The translations under genes and the position numbers were made by a program. Below are positions 1-8,302 of a DNA stretch of 64,000 nucleotides, piece after piece. This DNA comes from Candidatus Limosilactobacillus merdigallinarum (GTDB lineage Bacteria; Bacillota; Bacilli; Lactobacillales; Lactobacillaceae): positions 1 to 64,000 of the forward strand of contig DXFH01000013.1 of the NCBI GenBank assembly GCA_019114515.1. The letters run 5' to 3'. The notes beneath the pieces are model-generated. The model was not told where the DNA came from. It did not search any database and saw nothing but the letters and a program-made list of their open reading frames with translations. Within the stretch, counting starts at the first letter, position 1; each line of letters starts with the position of its first letter.

Positions 1-467
1 GTACCAAATGCATCGTTTACAAATACATCACCAAGACTTGCCCAGTATTCGCCAAGCTTTGGATCGTTCTTAGATTCACGCTTACCAAAGTCGTTGTCAA
101 TATCTTGGAATCTAGTGTTTTCAAGAACGACAACGTCGCCATCTTTCATGTTGTCGATAGCTTCTTCTACTTCTTTACCTTCGTTTTCTGGTACAAAAGT
201 TACAGGCTTTTCTAATAATTCACTTAAACGTTCTGCTACTGGACGTAATGACAATTCTTTCTTGTCAGCATCTGACTTAACACGACCCAAGTGGCTAAGC
301 AAAATTGCTTTACCACCGTGATCAATGATGTATTTAATAGTTGGTAATGCAGCAACAATACGGTTGTCGTCACCAATAACACCATTCTTAATTGGAACAT
401 TGAAGTCAACACGAACTAAAACTTTTTTACCTTTAAGATCAAGGTCTGAAACGATTAATTTAGCCAT
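1..467 (-). CDS. pgk: Phosphoglycerate kinase, N-terminal part (cut by window edge)
   Basis: Makes ATP from 1,3-bisphosphoglycerate in glycolysis (cytoplasm). About 155 N-terminal residues are visible. They begin [11 protein letters not shown] and carry family motifs VRVDFNVP and LLSHLGR and the region around ENTRF, ending at VNDAFG where the window stops. The ATG at 467 has a GGAGG site at 481-485. The gene follows gap in the same direction, with a hairpin terminator between them, so it is probably transcribed partly by read-through from the cggR-gap promoter and partly from its own start. Identification is secure; the C-terminal ATP-binding half lies outside the window. Confidence 0.97.
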   Translation of the reverse strand, partial: MAKLIVSDLDLKGKKVLVRVDFNVPIKNGVIGDDNRIVAALPTIKYIIDHGGKAILLSHLGRVKSDADKKELSLRPVAERLSELLEKPVTFVPENEGKEVEEAIDNMKDGDVVVLENTRFQDIDNDFGKRESKNDPKLGEYWASLGDVFVNDAFG

Positions 468-498
468 TTAAACTAATTTACCTCCGATAGATTATTTG

Positions 499-531
499 AA
501 AAAAGGCGGAGGAAGTAATTCCCTCCGCCTT
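499..531 (-). terminator. Hairpin terminator between gap and pgk
   Basis: The arms GGCGGAGG and CCTCCGCC form a GC-rich stem followed, on the minus strand, by a run of six T. It lies downstream of gap and just before the pgk ribosome binding site. It probably lowers pgk transcription relative to gap or generates a stable gap 3' end. Confidence 0.75.
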
Positions 532-573
532 CTCTCGTCTGCTTACTTAAAATCAGTAATAAACAATTAATGA

Positions 574-1590
574 TTAAAGAGTAGCAAATTTCAATAAAGT
601 ACGAACCATTTGGCAAGTGAATGAGTATTCGTTGTCGTACCAAGCAACAGTCTTAACTAATTGCTTGTCACCTGCAGTAGTTACCATGGTTTGAGTTGGG
701 TCAAAGATTGAACCAGCAGTCATACCTAAAACGTCGCTAGAAACGATATTGTGGTCGTTGTATGCAAATGAAGGACTTTCGTACTTCTTAACTGCTTCGT
801 TAACTTCGTCAGCAGTTACATCCTTGCTTAAGATTGAAACTAATTCAGTTACAGAACCATCTGGAACTGGAACACGTTGTGCGTGGCCGTTCAACTTACC
901 GTTCAATTCTGGAACAACAAGACCAATAGCCTTAGCAGCACCAGTTGAGTGAGGAATAATGTTGATAGCTGCAGCACGTGCAGAACGTAAGTTACCACCA
1001 CGTACAGGACCATCTAAAAGCATTTGAGTTGAAGTGTAAGCGTGGATAGTAGTCATAGTACCAACTTCAATGCCGAATTCTTTTTGTAAAGCATTAACCA
1101 TTGGTGCTAATGAGTTAGTAGTACATGAACCAGCTGAAACAATCTTGTCATCAGCAGTCAAAGTATCATCGTTTACGCCGTAAACAATGGTCTTCAAGTC
1201 TGAACCTGCAGGTGCAGAAATTAATACACGCTTTGCACCAGCCTTAAGGTGAGCTTCTGACTTAGCTTTGCTAGTGTAGAAACCAGTACATTCAAGAACA
1301 AAGTCAACGCCATCGTTCTTAACCCAAGGAATGTTTTGTGCTTGTGGTTCAGCATAAACACGGTACTTCTTACCGTCAACTACGATTGAGTCATCAGTTG
1401 CTGAAACTTCGTGGTTGAAAGTACCATGAGTTGAGTCGTACTTAAGTAAGTGAGCTAAAAGTGCTGGAGTAGTCAAGTCGTTGATTGCAACAACTTCAAT
1501 ATCTGAAGACTTTTCGCCTAAATCCATAATACGACGGAATGCTAAACGACCAATACGGCCGAAACCGTTAATACCAATTTTAACTGTCAT
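574..1590 (-). CDS. gap: Glyceraldehyde-3-phosphate dehydrogenase, type I
   Basis: Oxidises glyceraldehyde 3-phosphate to 1,3-bisphosphoglycerate with NAD in glycolysis (cytoplasm, tetramer). The 338-residue protein is the normal length. The NAD-binding loop [10 protein letters not shown] is at residues 6-15 and the catalytic cysteine is C156 in GSCTTN. The second half carries the usual catalytic-domain motifs such as SVTELVS and WYDNEYSF. The ATG at 1590 has a strong AAGGAGG site. It lies directly downstream of its regulator cggR on the same strand and upstream of pgk, the standard Firmicutes order. Codon use is that of a highly expressed gene. Confidence 0.98.
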   Translation of the reverse strand: MTVKIGINGFGRIGRLAFRRIMDLGEKSSDIEVVAINDLTTPALLAHLLKYDSTHGTFNHEVSATDDSIVVDGKKYRVYAEPQAQNIPWVKNDGVDFVLECTGFYTSKAKSEAHLKAGAKRVLISAPAGSDLKTIVYGVNDDTLTADDKIVSAGSCTTNSLAPMVNALQKEFGIEVGTMTTIHAYTSTQMLLDGPVRGGNLRSARAAAINIIPHSTGAAKAIGLVVPELNGKLNGHAQRVPVPDGSVTELVSILSKDVTADEVNEAVKKYESPSFAYNDHNIVSSDVLGMTAGSIFDPTQTMVTTAGDKQLVKTVAWYDNEYSFTCQMVRTLLKFATL

Positions 1591-1644
1591 ATCCTATATT
1601 CCTCCTTAGGAAATATGTAAGTAACAATTTATTTTAAACGGGAA

Positions 1645-2676
1645 TTACTTCCCCTTTAAAACCAAGTTTGAGGCTCCTTCATCCGTGATTAACCACGTTT
1701 GTTTAGGAGCATGATGCATGTAAGCTACAATTGCAGAGGCTTTACTAGCCCCAGCAGCAATTGCAAATACATGAGGTATTTTATCTAAGTCTTCTAATTG
1801 AAGACCGATCCGAGGGATACGTTTTACAAGTCTACCTTGTTGGTCAAAGAAATACCCAAAACATTCGGCCACAGCTCCATCATTTCGAAGCTTGGAACTA
1901 GTCATTACATCTAAGCCACGTCTTTTTGACATGACATCTGCTCTCCCAATTCCATGTATCACCATATCACTATTATAAATGTTTGAAATCGCATTCGCAA
2001 TATCTGTGTCTTGAAGCAATAAAGTTAAAGCCTCAGATGAAACATTTTCAGGTAAATATAGCCCTTTATGCTTTCCACCTGTCTCAGAAGCCATCATCTG
2101 AGCAACAGTATTACTCTGGATTTCAACGCTTTCTCCAACTGCTCCTCTTCCGGGAACAAATAACAAATCCCGATAGCGGCTTAATTTAGGAGAAAGATGA
2201 TGTGCCACTCCCGCCACAGTAGTACCACCTAAAACGGTAATAATACTTTTTCCTAATGGTAAAAGTAAATCAAGTGCCGAGTTAAGTTGTTCACCCATTA
2301 AGTCAACAACGCGCTCTTGTCGATCCATATCACCAGGAACAATAATAGCTCGATCGATCCCTAATTTTTGTGCCAATTCAATTTCAGTTTGACTAGCGTT
2401 AAACAAACGATCGATTAAAGGAGCAGCTTCTTTTAAAGTTCTCTTTCCTTTATCAGTTAATTCCATACCGTAGCTCTGGATATTAATGAGTCCTAACTGC
2501 CGTAAATAATCAGTTTCAGTTCGCACATTGCGCTCGCTTAATCCTAATTTTTTAGCAACAACTCTTCGCCCAACTGGAGCTAACAGCGAAATCTGTTCAA
2601 GAACAAGAAAACGTTGCCGAATTATTTTTAAAACATCAGGAACTAAGCTTTGCAACAAGGTTAAATCCGAGTCCAT
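1645..2676 (-). CDS. cggR: Central glycolytic genes regulator CggR (SorC/DeoR family)
   Basis: Repressor of the gapA operon in Firmicutes; fructose 1,6-bisphosphate relieves repression in the known family members. The 343-residue protein has an N-terminal winged-helix region (about residues 20-75, with GLSERNVRTETDYLR) and a SorC-type sugar-phosphate-binding domain from about residue 90 (TVLGGTTVAGVA, then FVPGRGAVG). The ATG at 2676 has GAGGGAG upstream. It is the first gene of the cggR-gap-(pgk) transcript, and its 5' region holds a sigma-A promoter and a candidate operator. The function is assigned from family and position. Confidence 0.95.
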   Translation of the reverse strand: MDSDLTLLQSLVPDVLKIIRQRFLVLEQISLLAPVGRRVVAKKLGLSERNVRTETDYLRQLGLINIQSYGMELTDKGKRTLKEAAPLIDRLFNASQTEIELAQKLGIDRAIIVPGDMDRQERVVDLMGEQLNSALDLLLPLGKSIITVLGGTTVAGVAHHLSPKLSRYRDLLFVPGRGAVGESVEIQSNTVAQMMASETGGKHKGLYLPENVSSEALTLLLQDTDIANAISNIYNSDMVIHGIGRADVMSKRRGLDVMTSSKLRNDGAVAECFGYFFDQQGRLVKRIPRIGLQLEDLDKIPHVFAIAAGASKASAIVAYMHHAPKQTWLITDEGASNLVLKGK

Positions 2677-2693
2677 TGCTCGCTCCCTCTATT

Positions 2694-2732
2694 GGGTCAA
2701 AAACGATACCACCATATGACGGTAAGCGACCC
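2694..2732 (-). promoter_or_regulatory. Candidate CggR operator in the cggR leader
   Basis: The inverted motif GGGTC (2694-2698) and GACCC (2728-2732) brackets a 39-base region just upstream of cggR, between its promoter and start codon. Known CggR sites contain GGGAC/GTCCC-like half-sites downstream of the promoter, so position and type fit. The exact half-site sequence differs from the Bacillus form, so the call is an inference. Confidence 0.4.
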
Positions 2733-2804
2733 AAAAAGCTTAAAAATATTAGAGAGACGCGAATTAACTATATTTCAATTCACATTTCTCTCTCGACAGT
2801 TTTT

Positions 2805-2833
2805 AGTATAGCAATATCTTTTTTTAAATTCAA
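2805..2833 (-). promoter_or_regulatory. Sigma-A promoter of cggR-gap
   Basis: On the minus strand, TTGAAT (2833-2828) and TATACT (2810-2805) are separated by 17 bases. This leaves a leader of roughly 120 bases before cggR, which contains the candidate operator. Confidence 0.75.
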
Positions 2834-2857
2834 GATATATCATTCAGAATAATTAAT

Positions 2858-2885
2858 TTGTACTTTCTACATTTTCTGATATACT
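2858..2885 (+). promoter_or_regulatory. Promoter of the tRNA-Arg gene
   Basis: TTGTAC at 2858-2863 and TATACT at 2880-2885 with a 16-base spacer, ending 14 bases before the mature tRNA. It is divergent from the cggR promoter. Confidence 0.7.
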
Positions 2886-2899
2886 TATTTTAGTTTGTC

Positions 2900-2971
2900 G
2901 TGCCCTTAGTGTAATGGATCGCACGTAAGATTCCGGTTCTTAAAATCTGAGTTCGACTCTCAGGGGGCGCA
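2900..2971 (+). tRNA. tRNA-Arg (anticodon CCG)
   Basis: A full cloverleaf can be folded by hand. The 7-bp acceptor stem is GTGCCCT with GGGGCGC (two G-T pairs). The D arm is GTGT/GCAC. The anticodon stem is TAAGA/TCTTA around loop TTCCGGT, giving anticodon CCG. The T stem is CTGAG/CTCAG with loop TTCGACT, and the discriminator base is A. No CCA is encoded. It reads the rare arginine codon CGG. It has its own promoter and terminator and so is a single-gene unit. Confidence 0.95.
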
Positions 2972-2972
2972 T

Positions 2973-3004
2973 AAAAGCAGCCAGTGTATGCTGGCTGCTT
3001 TTTT
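2973..3004 (+). terminator. Terminator of the tRNA-Arg gene
   Basis: Perfect 9-bp stem AGCAGCCAG / CTGGCTGCT with a 6-base loop followed by six T, immediately after the tRNA. Confidence 0.9.
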
Positions 3005-3111
3005 GTATCATTTAATTACTCGGTTTATTTAGAAATAGCCTATCATTTGTAAGCATTTTCGTTATAATTAAAATTGGTGTTAATTATGTACATAGACAGA
3101 AAGGTTATTTT

Positions 3112-4560
3112 ATGATCGAAGAAGAAAAAAAGTCTGACGCCAAAAAAATGCTTTGGCCTACACTGGCTATGATGGCATTTTCAACTGTTTGGGGCTTTGG
3201 CAATGTTGTAAATGGTTATGTTTACTTCGATGGTACTAAGGTCGTTTTCAGTTGGGTTCTAATGTTTTTACTCTATTTTGTTCCCTATGCATTAATGGTT
3301 GGAGAATTAGGCGCTACATTTAAAACTGCCAACGGTGGTGTCTCATCTTGGGTTAATGCGACCATGGGTGCAAAATGGGCATATTATGCCGGATGGACGT
3401 ATTGGGCTTGTCACGTCGTTTATATTTCCAGTAAAGGTACCGGTGGCTTAAGAGCGATGGCTTGGAGAATTTTTGGAAATACCAAATGGTACGATGGTCT
3501 TCCAACAGCGTGGACTCAACTTGCTACTTTAGTTGTTTTCCTATTTTTCTGCTGGGTCACTAGTAAAGGAATTCCTGTTCTTAAAAGTTTAGCCACTATT
3601 GCTGGATCATCAATGTTTATCATGTCCATTTTGTTTATCATTATGATGTTTGCTGCTCCAGCAATTAACCCTCACGCAGGATATTATTCAATTAACTTTA
3701 ATTGGAAAAGTTTAACGCCAACATTCAATCTTAAGTATTTAACTTCTCTTTCAATTCTAGTTTTTGCTGTTGGTGGATGTGAAAAAATATCTCCCTATGT
3801 AAATAAAGTTAAAGACCCTTCAAAAAACTTCCCGAAAGCAATGATGGCTCTTGCTATTATGGTTATGATTTCTGCTATTTTAGGAACATTTGCCATGGCT
3901 TTGATGTTTGATCCTAAGGTCGTTAACAATAATTTAAATGAATATATTTCAAACGGTGCTTATATGGCATTCCAGCGTTTAGGTGAATATTACCATGTTG
4001 GTGGCTTGTTTATGTATATCTATTCATGGTGTAACGTTATTGGACAATTTTCTACCTTAGTTATTAGTATCGATGCTCCACTTAGAATGTTATTAGGTAG
4101 TAAAGAAGCTAAAAACTTCATCCCTAAGAAACTCCTTAAAGTTAATAAACATGGAGCATATATCAACGGTATTTGGATGGTTGTTATCCTTTCCGGTGGT
4201 TTAATTGCAGCTCAAGCTTTACTGCCAGATGCACAAGCTGTTATGGCACAATTAGTTAAATTAAATTCTACTACAATGCCAATGCGCTATTTATGGGTAT
4301 TTGCAGCTTATATTGCTCTTAGAAAGCATCAAACAAAATTTGATACTTCTTATCAAATGACAAAAAATCAAGGTCTTGCGTATACTGCTGGAATTTGGTG
4401 TTTCATTGTAACAGCTGCATGTTGTATTTTAGGAATTTACTCTCCTGATCCATTTACACTTTTCCTTAATATTATTACTCCAATTATCTTGATCGCTTTA
4501 GGATTGATTTTACCAGCAATCAAGAAAAAAGAAGATGGTAATAATCCACTAATCGATTAA
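3112..4560 (+). CDS. APC-superfamily amino acid permease, YjeM-like
   Basis: Integral membrane transporter of 482 residues with about 12 hydrophobic segments. Motifs that fit the YjeM/glutamate-GABA branch of the APC superfamily are VWGFGNVVNGY in TM1, FVPYALMVGELG, NGGVSSWVN, and VFAVGGCEKISPYV with the following KDPSKNFPKA loop. The substrate is not evident from sequence. The ATG at 3112 has AGAAAGG upstream. It is a single gene between the tRNA terminator and its own terminator. It is visibly AT-richer than the two other permeases in this window, with mostly AAA, TTA and ATT codons, matching the rest of the first 5 kb. Confidence 0.85.
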   Translation: MIEEEKKSDAKKMLWPTLAMMAFSTVWGFGNVVNGYVYFDGTKVVFSWVLMFLLYFVPYALMVGELGATFKTANGGVSSWVNATMGAKWAYYAGWTYWACHVVYISSKGTGGLRAMAWRIFGNTKWYDGLPTAWTQLATLVVFLFFCWVTSKGIPVLKSLATIAGSSMFIMSILFIIMMFAAPAINPHAGYYSINFNWKSLTPTFNLKYLTSLSILVFAVGGCEKISPYVNKVKDPSKNFPKAMMALAIMVMISAILGTFAMALMFDPKVVNNNLNEYISNGAYMAFQRLGEYYHVGGLFMYIYSWCNVIGQFSTLVISIDAPLRMLLGSKEAKNFIPKKLLKVNKHGAYINGIWMVVILSGGLIAAQALLPDAQAVMAQLVKLNSTTMPMRYLWVFAAYIALRKHQTKFDTSYQMTKNQGLAYTAGIWCFIVTAACCILGIYSPDPFTLFLNIITPIILIALGLILPAIKKKEDGNNPLID

Positions 4561-4564
4561 TTAC

Positions 4565-4601
4565 AAATGGCCGATATAAAAAATATATCGGTCATTTTTT
4601 C
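4565..4601 (+). terminator. Terminator of the YjeM-like permease gene
   Basis: Stem ATGGCCGATATA / TATATCGGTCAT with an A-rich loop and a T6 run, seven bases after the stop codon. Confidence 0.8.
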
Positions 4602-4624
4602 TACATAAAATTAAGCTTGATCAG

Positions 4625-4653
4625 TTGACATGATTAAAAGTAAGTGATTTAAT
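4625..4653 (+). promoter_or_regulatory. Sigma-A promoter of clpP
   Basis: Consensus TTGACA at 4625-4630, a 17-base spacer and TTTAAT at 4648-4653. Transcription would start near 4660, inside the CIRCE element. Confidence 0.8.
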
Positions 4654-4679
4654 TAGCACTGTACTTATTAGAGTGCTAA
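4653..4679 (+). promoter_or_regulatory. CIRCE element (HrcA operator) upstream of clpP
   Basis: TTAGCACTG, nine bases, then GAGTGCTAA. This matches the CIRCE consensus TTAGCACTC-N9-GAGTGCTAA at 17 of 18 arm positions. It overlaps the predicted clpP start site, so HrcA binding should repress clpP outside heat stress. No clear CtsR direct repeat was seen here, although CtsR is the commoner clpP regulator in Firmicutes. Confidence 0.88.
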
Positions 4680-4701
4680 TTTTGTTTAGGAGGTAAAATT
4701 A

Positions 4702-5295
4702 ATGCTCGTACCTACAGTTATTGAACAAACTGCACGTGGTGAACGTGCTTACGACATTTATTCAAGATTATTAAAAGATAGAATCATTATGCTTAGTGGT
4801 GAAATTAATGACCAAATGGCTAATTCCATCATTGCTCAACTTTTATTCTTAGATGCACAAGATAACACTAAAGACATTTCTCTTTACATTAATTCTCCAG
4901 GTGGTGTTATTACCTCTGGATTAGCAATTATGGATACAATGAACTTTATCAAATCAGACGTATCTACAATTGCCATTGGTATGGCTGCTTCAATGGCTTC
5001 TGTTCTGGTATCTTCCGGTGCCAAGGGCAAGCGTTTTGGCCTGCCACACTCACAAGTTTTGATTCACCAACCATCTGGCGGTGCTCAAGGTCAGCAAACT
5101 GAAATTGAAATTGCAGCTACTGAAATTTTGAAGACCCGTAAGATGATGAACCAAATTCTGGCTGATAACACCGGTCAGTCCATTGAAACCATCAATAAGG
5201 ATACGGAACGTGACCACTACTTCAGTGCTCAAGAAGCTGTTGATTACGGTCTGTTGGATGGCATCATGGAAAACAAGCCAAAGGCCAGCAACTAA
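4702..5295 (+). CDS. clpP: ATP-dependent Clp protease proteolytic subunit
   Basis: Serine peptidase that forms the double heptameric chamber fed by Clp ATPases; it degrades misfolded and regulatory proteins in the cytoplasm. The 197-residue protein is normal in length. The catalytic triad is S97 (GMAASMAS), H122 (LIHQP) and D171 (ERDHYFS). The ATG at 4702 follows TAGGAGG at a good distance. Regulation by HrcA is indicated by CIRCE at the promoter. Codon use changes sharply in mid-gene. Up to about 4953 all three lysines are AAA and all nine leucines are TTA, CTT or CTC. From 5005 on, all seven lysines are AAG and all seven leucines are CTG or TTG. The protein is intact. Confidence 0.98.
   Translation: MLVPTVIEQTARGERAYDIYSRLLKDRIIMLSGEINDQMANSIIAQLLFLDAQDNTKDISLYINSPGGVITSGLAIMDTMNFIKSDVSTIAIGMAASMASVLVSSGAKGKRFGLPHSQVLIHQPSGGAQGQQTEIEIAATEILKTRKMMNQILADNTGQSIETINKDTERDHYFSAQEAVDYGLLDGIMENKPKASN
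4953..5005. other. Codon-usage and composition breakpoint inside clpP
   Basis: The last AAA lysine codon is at 4951 and the first CTG leucine codon at 5005; between them the style of the sequence changes and does not revert. The 5 kb to the left is AT-richer, including the weakly expressed cggR and the permease. The sequence to the right uses many CTG, AAG and GGC codons. This is the expected mark of a homologous recombination end point, or less likely of a chimeric assembly. Confidence 0.6.
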
Positions 5296-5331
5296 CTTAA
5301 TGATTACCTATTAAAAGGTATTCATGATACG

Positions 5332-5375
5332 AAAAATCACCAACATCTGCAAATTGAATGTTGGTGATTTTTTTA
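5332..5375. terminator. Bidirectional terminator between clpP and whiA
   Basis: A 12-bp stem, AATCACCAACAT / ATGTTGGTGATT, with T runs on both strands, sits between the convergent ends of clpP and whiA. Confidence 0.88.
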
Positions 5376-5390
5376 TTTGCCATTAGATAA

Positions 5391-6326
5391 TTATTCAGCC
5401 GGTGCACGCAATTTGTCCGCATAGTCATTTAACTTGCGTAACCGGTGATTCACACCAGACTTTGAAATTGGACCCCCTGGTACCAGAACCCCAAGCTCTT
5501 TCAAGCTAACTTCCGGATGGTCCAGTCTGGTTTGGGCAATCGCCTGTAATTTTTCTGGAAGATTACTAAGTCCAACGCGTGAATCAATCAGGCGAATATT
5601 TTCTACTTGGCGGTTAGCCGCATTCGCAACTTTATCCATATTGGCATTCTCACAGTTGACCAGACGGTTAACTGAATTACGCATGTCACGCACAATCCGG
5701 ATGTTTTCAAACTCCAGCATAGAATTAGTGGCCCCAATCAGCTGTAAAAAGTCAGCAATTTTTTCAGCTTCTTTCAAGTAAACGATAAAGCCGCTGCGTC
5801 GCGCAGTAGATCGTGCATTGAGGCCAAAGTGATTGATCATTTCTTTGATCATATCATTATGACTCTCATACAATGAATAAATCTCCAGGTGGTAACGTGA
5901 GGTCTGCGGATTATTAACCGAACCTCCCGCCAGAAAAGCTCCCCGTAGATATGATTGAATCATCAAGTCATCCTTAAAAGTGCTCAAAGGTACACGTTCG
6001 GCTAATTGATAACCTTCTAAAATACCCAGGTTGGATAAAAGTTCCCGGACATGTGACTGCAGACGTACAACATAGGTGTTGTTTTTTTTAAGCTTCATCT
6101 TCCGCCGCACCACAATATCCGATTCGATTTGATAAAAGTCCTTGAGCAGGCGGTAAATACGTCGCGCCAATGCTGGACTTTCTGTTTGAACATTCAGAAC
6201 CATTTGTGAATTCTGAATGGAAATAGACCCGTTCATCCGGATCAACGCCATTAGCTCTGCCTTAGCGTTTTGTCGGTGCACGGTCAGCTCGGTCAATTCC
6301 TTTTTTACTTGACTGGCGTATGACAT
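5391..6326 (-). CDS. whiA: DNA-binding protein WhiA
   Basis: WhiA proteins join a LAGLIDADG homing-endonuclease-like N-terminal fold, which has lost its nuclease function, to a C-terminal helix-turn-helix; in Gram-positives they bind DNA and affect division and chromosome segregation. The 311-residue protein starts [12 protein letters not shown] and shows the conserved [11 protein letters not shown] segment (about 128-138) and the C-terminal HTH region (SLKELG to GVNHRLRKL). The ATG at 6326 has an AAAGGAGG site. It is the last gene of the uvrB-uvrA-rapZ-yvcK-whiA series, an arrangement widely conserved in Firmicutes. Confidence 0.96.
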   Translation of the reverse strand: MSYASQVKKELTELTVHRQNAKAELMALIRMNGSISIQNSQMVLNVQTESPALARRIYRLLKDFYQIESDIVVRRKMKLKKNNTYVVRLQSHVRELLSNLGILEGYQLAERVPLSTFKDDLMIQSYLRGAFLAGGSVNNPQTSRYHLEIYSLYESHNDMIKEMINHFGLNARSTARRSGFIVYLKEAEKIADFLQLIGATNSMLEFENIRIVRDMRNSVNRLVNCENANMDKVANAANRQVENIRLIDSRVGLSNLPEKLQAIAQTRLDHPEVSLKELGVLVPGGPISKSGVNHRLRKLNDYADKLRAPAE

Positions 6327-6342
6327 TGCCTACTCTCCTCCT

Positions 6343-7329
6343 TTAATCATGAACATCATGTAGCCGATTAATCAACTCCGTCACAACTTTATCCCGGTCA
6401 TGAAAGGCACCGTTATCCCGCAAACGTAAAAAGTTAGCCGAAATGACACGACACCCCTGTTCGCGTAGGCCTTCGAAATCGTGACCAACTGGCTGTGAGA
6501 TTTCATTCCATTCCTGAAAATTAATGTAATCATCAGGAACTGGTTGAATGTTAACTAAGACGGTGTCGATATAATGACCACCAAGGTGCTGGTTTAAAAC
6601 ACAGACGTGGTCAGCATCCGTAAAGTGATCCGTCTCACCCTTTTGCGTCATGATGTTGCAAATATAAACTACTTCTGCCTTAGTCTGCCGAACTGCATCC
6701 CCTACGTTTTGGATCATTAAGTTCGGCAAAATACTGGTAAAGAGGCTACCAGGGCCCAAAACAATCTGGTCGGCATCCATAATAGCATCAATAACTTCCT
6801 TCATGGCCTGCGCATGATGACCATCATCATCGTTTGACGGCGTAATCCACACGCGCTTAATCTGCTTGTGGGCTGCCGTAATCTCAGACTCACCGCTCAG
6901 CTTAGTGCCATCATTAAACTCGGCATTCAAAGTCAACGGCTCGTTGGCGACAGGATAAATATGCCCATTAATTTTCATCAACGATGACAATTCCTGCACA
7001 GCGGTAAAGATATCTCCTTTCATCTCGGCCAGAGCCGTAATGATGAGGTTACCAATCGCATGTCCAGCTAAAAAGCTATCACTGCTTTCAAAACGATACT
7101 GGAAAATATCCTTATCAATTTGTGGCAACTCGCTTAAGGCCACCAACGCATTGCGAATATCACCAGGTGGAACCACGTTAATGTAGTTGCGCAGGATGCC
7201 TGATGATCCGCCATCATCTGCTACGGTAACGACCGCGGTAATATCGACCGCCTGATCTCTTAACCCCCGAAGGATAATCGGCAGACCAGTACCGCCCCCG
7301 ATGATTACTACCTTTGGTTTATGCTGCAT
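6343..7329 (-). CDS. yvcK: YvcK/CofD-like protein (gluconeogenesis factor)
   Basis: YvcK-family proteins bind UDP-sugars and are needed for growth on gluconeogenic carbon and for correct cell-wall synthesis. The 328-residue protein begins with [17 protein letters not shown], the nucleotide-binding glycine loop, and contains DDGGSSG and [13 protein letters not shown], all characteristic of the CofD-like fold. It lies 16 bases upstream of whiA and 12 bases downstream of rapZ, so it is translationally close to both. The ATG at 7329 follows GGGAG. Confidence 0.95.
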   Translation of the reverse strand: MQHKPKVVIIGGGTGLPIILRGLRDQAVDITAVVTVADDGGSSGILRNYINVVPPGDIRNALVALSELPQIDKDIFQYRFESSDSFLAGHAIGNLIITALAEMKGDIFTAVQELSSLMKINGHIYPVANEPLTLNAEFNDGTKLSGESEITAAHKQIKRVWITPSNDDDGHHAQAMKEVIDAIMDADQIVLGPGSLFTSILPNLMIQNVGDAVRQTKAEVVYICNIMTQKGETDHFTDADHVCVLNQHLGGHYIDTVLVNIQPVPDDYINFQEWNEISQPVGHDFEGLREQGCRVISANFLRLRDNGAFHDRDKVVTELINRLHDVHD

Positions 7330-7341
7330 CCTAATACTCCC

Positions 7342-8208
7342 TTACTCTGCCTTATCGACGTCACGATGATGCAAATTGACCGTGTACTTGGTTTTCAGGT
7401 CTTGAGCCAAGCGAGTCGCAATGGTCACTGACCGGTGCTGGCCACCAGTACAACCAATCGCAATGGTCAAACTGCTCTTTCCTTCTTTAATATATCCTGG
7501 CAGTGCTGTATTTAACAATGACAACAGATGGCTATAAAAATCTTGTGCCAGTGGACTCTTCATAACATAGTCTTGAACTGCCTTATCTTTACCAGTCAGG
7601 TGTTTTAACTCCGGTACATAAAACGGATTCGGTAAAAAGCGTACGTCCATTACGATATCCGCATCTAGTGGCAAACCATACTTAAAGCCAAATGACATCA
7701 CTTCAATATAGAAATTATTGTTTTTTCCATCACCAAAATAATCGGCAATCCGGAGCCGCAAGTTCCGTGGCGTTAAGTTGGTGGTATCAATCCGGACATC
7801 CGCTGTGCTCTCAAGATCTGACAACAGCCCTCGTTCCCGATCAATGCCTGCCAGTACGCCATCATGTTTAGCTAATGGGTGGGCACGCCGTGTTTCCTTG
7901 TACCGTGAAATAATAGAAACATCACTGGCATCCAGGAATAACACTCGTACCGCCAAGTCTGGCCGCTCCCGCATCTTCTTAACCACGGGGGCTACCTGTT
8001 CATAAAACCCCTTGGAACGACTATCCATGACCATCGCTGTCTTGGAAAATTCACCGGATTCCTCAATGACGTCTACAAAACGGCCAGCCAGTGCCGGCAG
8101 CATGTTATCAATGACAAAGTAGCCTAAGTCTTCAAAGGCATGGACGGCCACCGTTTTACCAGCACCACTCATTCCCGTAATAATCACGACTTCTAATTTT
8201 GCACTCAT
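7342..8208 (-). CDS. rapZ: RNase adapter / nucleotide-binding protein RapZ
   Basis: RapZ is a P-loop protein. In enteric bacteria it adapts RNase E to small RNAs that control amino-sugar synthesis; in Firmicutes its role is less clear, although it is always beside yvcK and whiA. The protein is 288 residues, with Walker A GMSGAGKT at residues 12-19 and the C-terminal region GCTGGQHRSV typical of the family. The start is set at the ATG ending at 8208, which has AAGGAGAC upstream. An in-frame start 63 bases earlier lacks a ribosome binding site and would add a non-conserved extension. Confidence 0.95.
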   Translation of the reverse strand: MSAKLEVVIITGMSGAGKTVAVHAFEDLGYFVIDNMLPALAGRFVDVIEESGEFSKTAMVMDSRSKGFYEQVAPVVKKMRERPDLAVRVLFLDASDVSIISRYKETRRAHPLAKHDGVLAGIDRERGLLSDLESTADVRIDTTNLTPRNLRLRIADYFGDGKNNNFYIEVMSFGFKYGLPLDADIVMDVRFLPNPFYVPELKHLTGKDKAVQDYVMKSPLAQDFYSHLLSLLNTALPGYIKEGKSSLTIAIGCTGGQHRSVTIATRLAQDLKTKYTVNLHHRDVDKAE

Positions 8209-8302
8209 CGCGTTTGTCTCCTTAAAAAGCCTTTCTTGATTGTAACACACCCAGGCGTGTCTTTTTACCAATCAGGCCATAAATGTCTGCGATCACTAGT
8301 TT

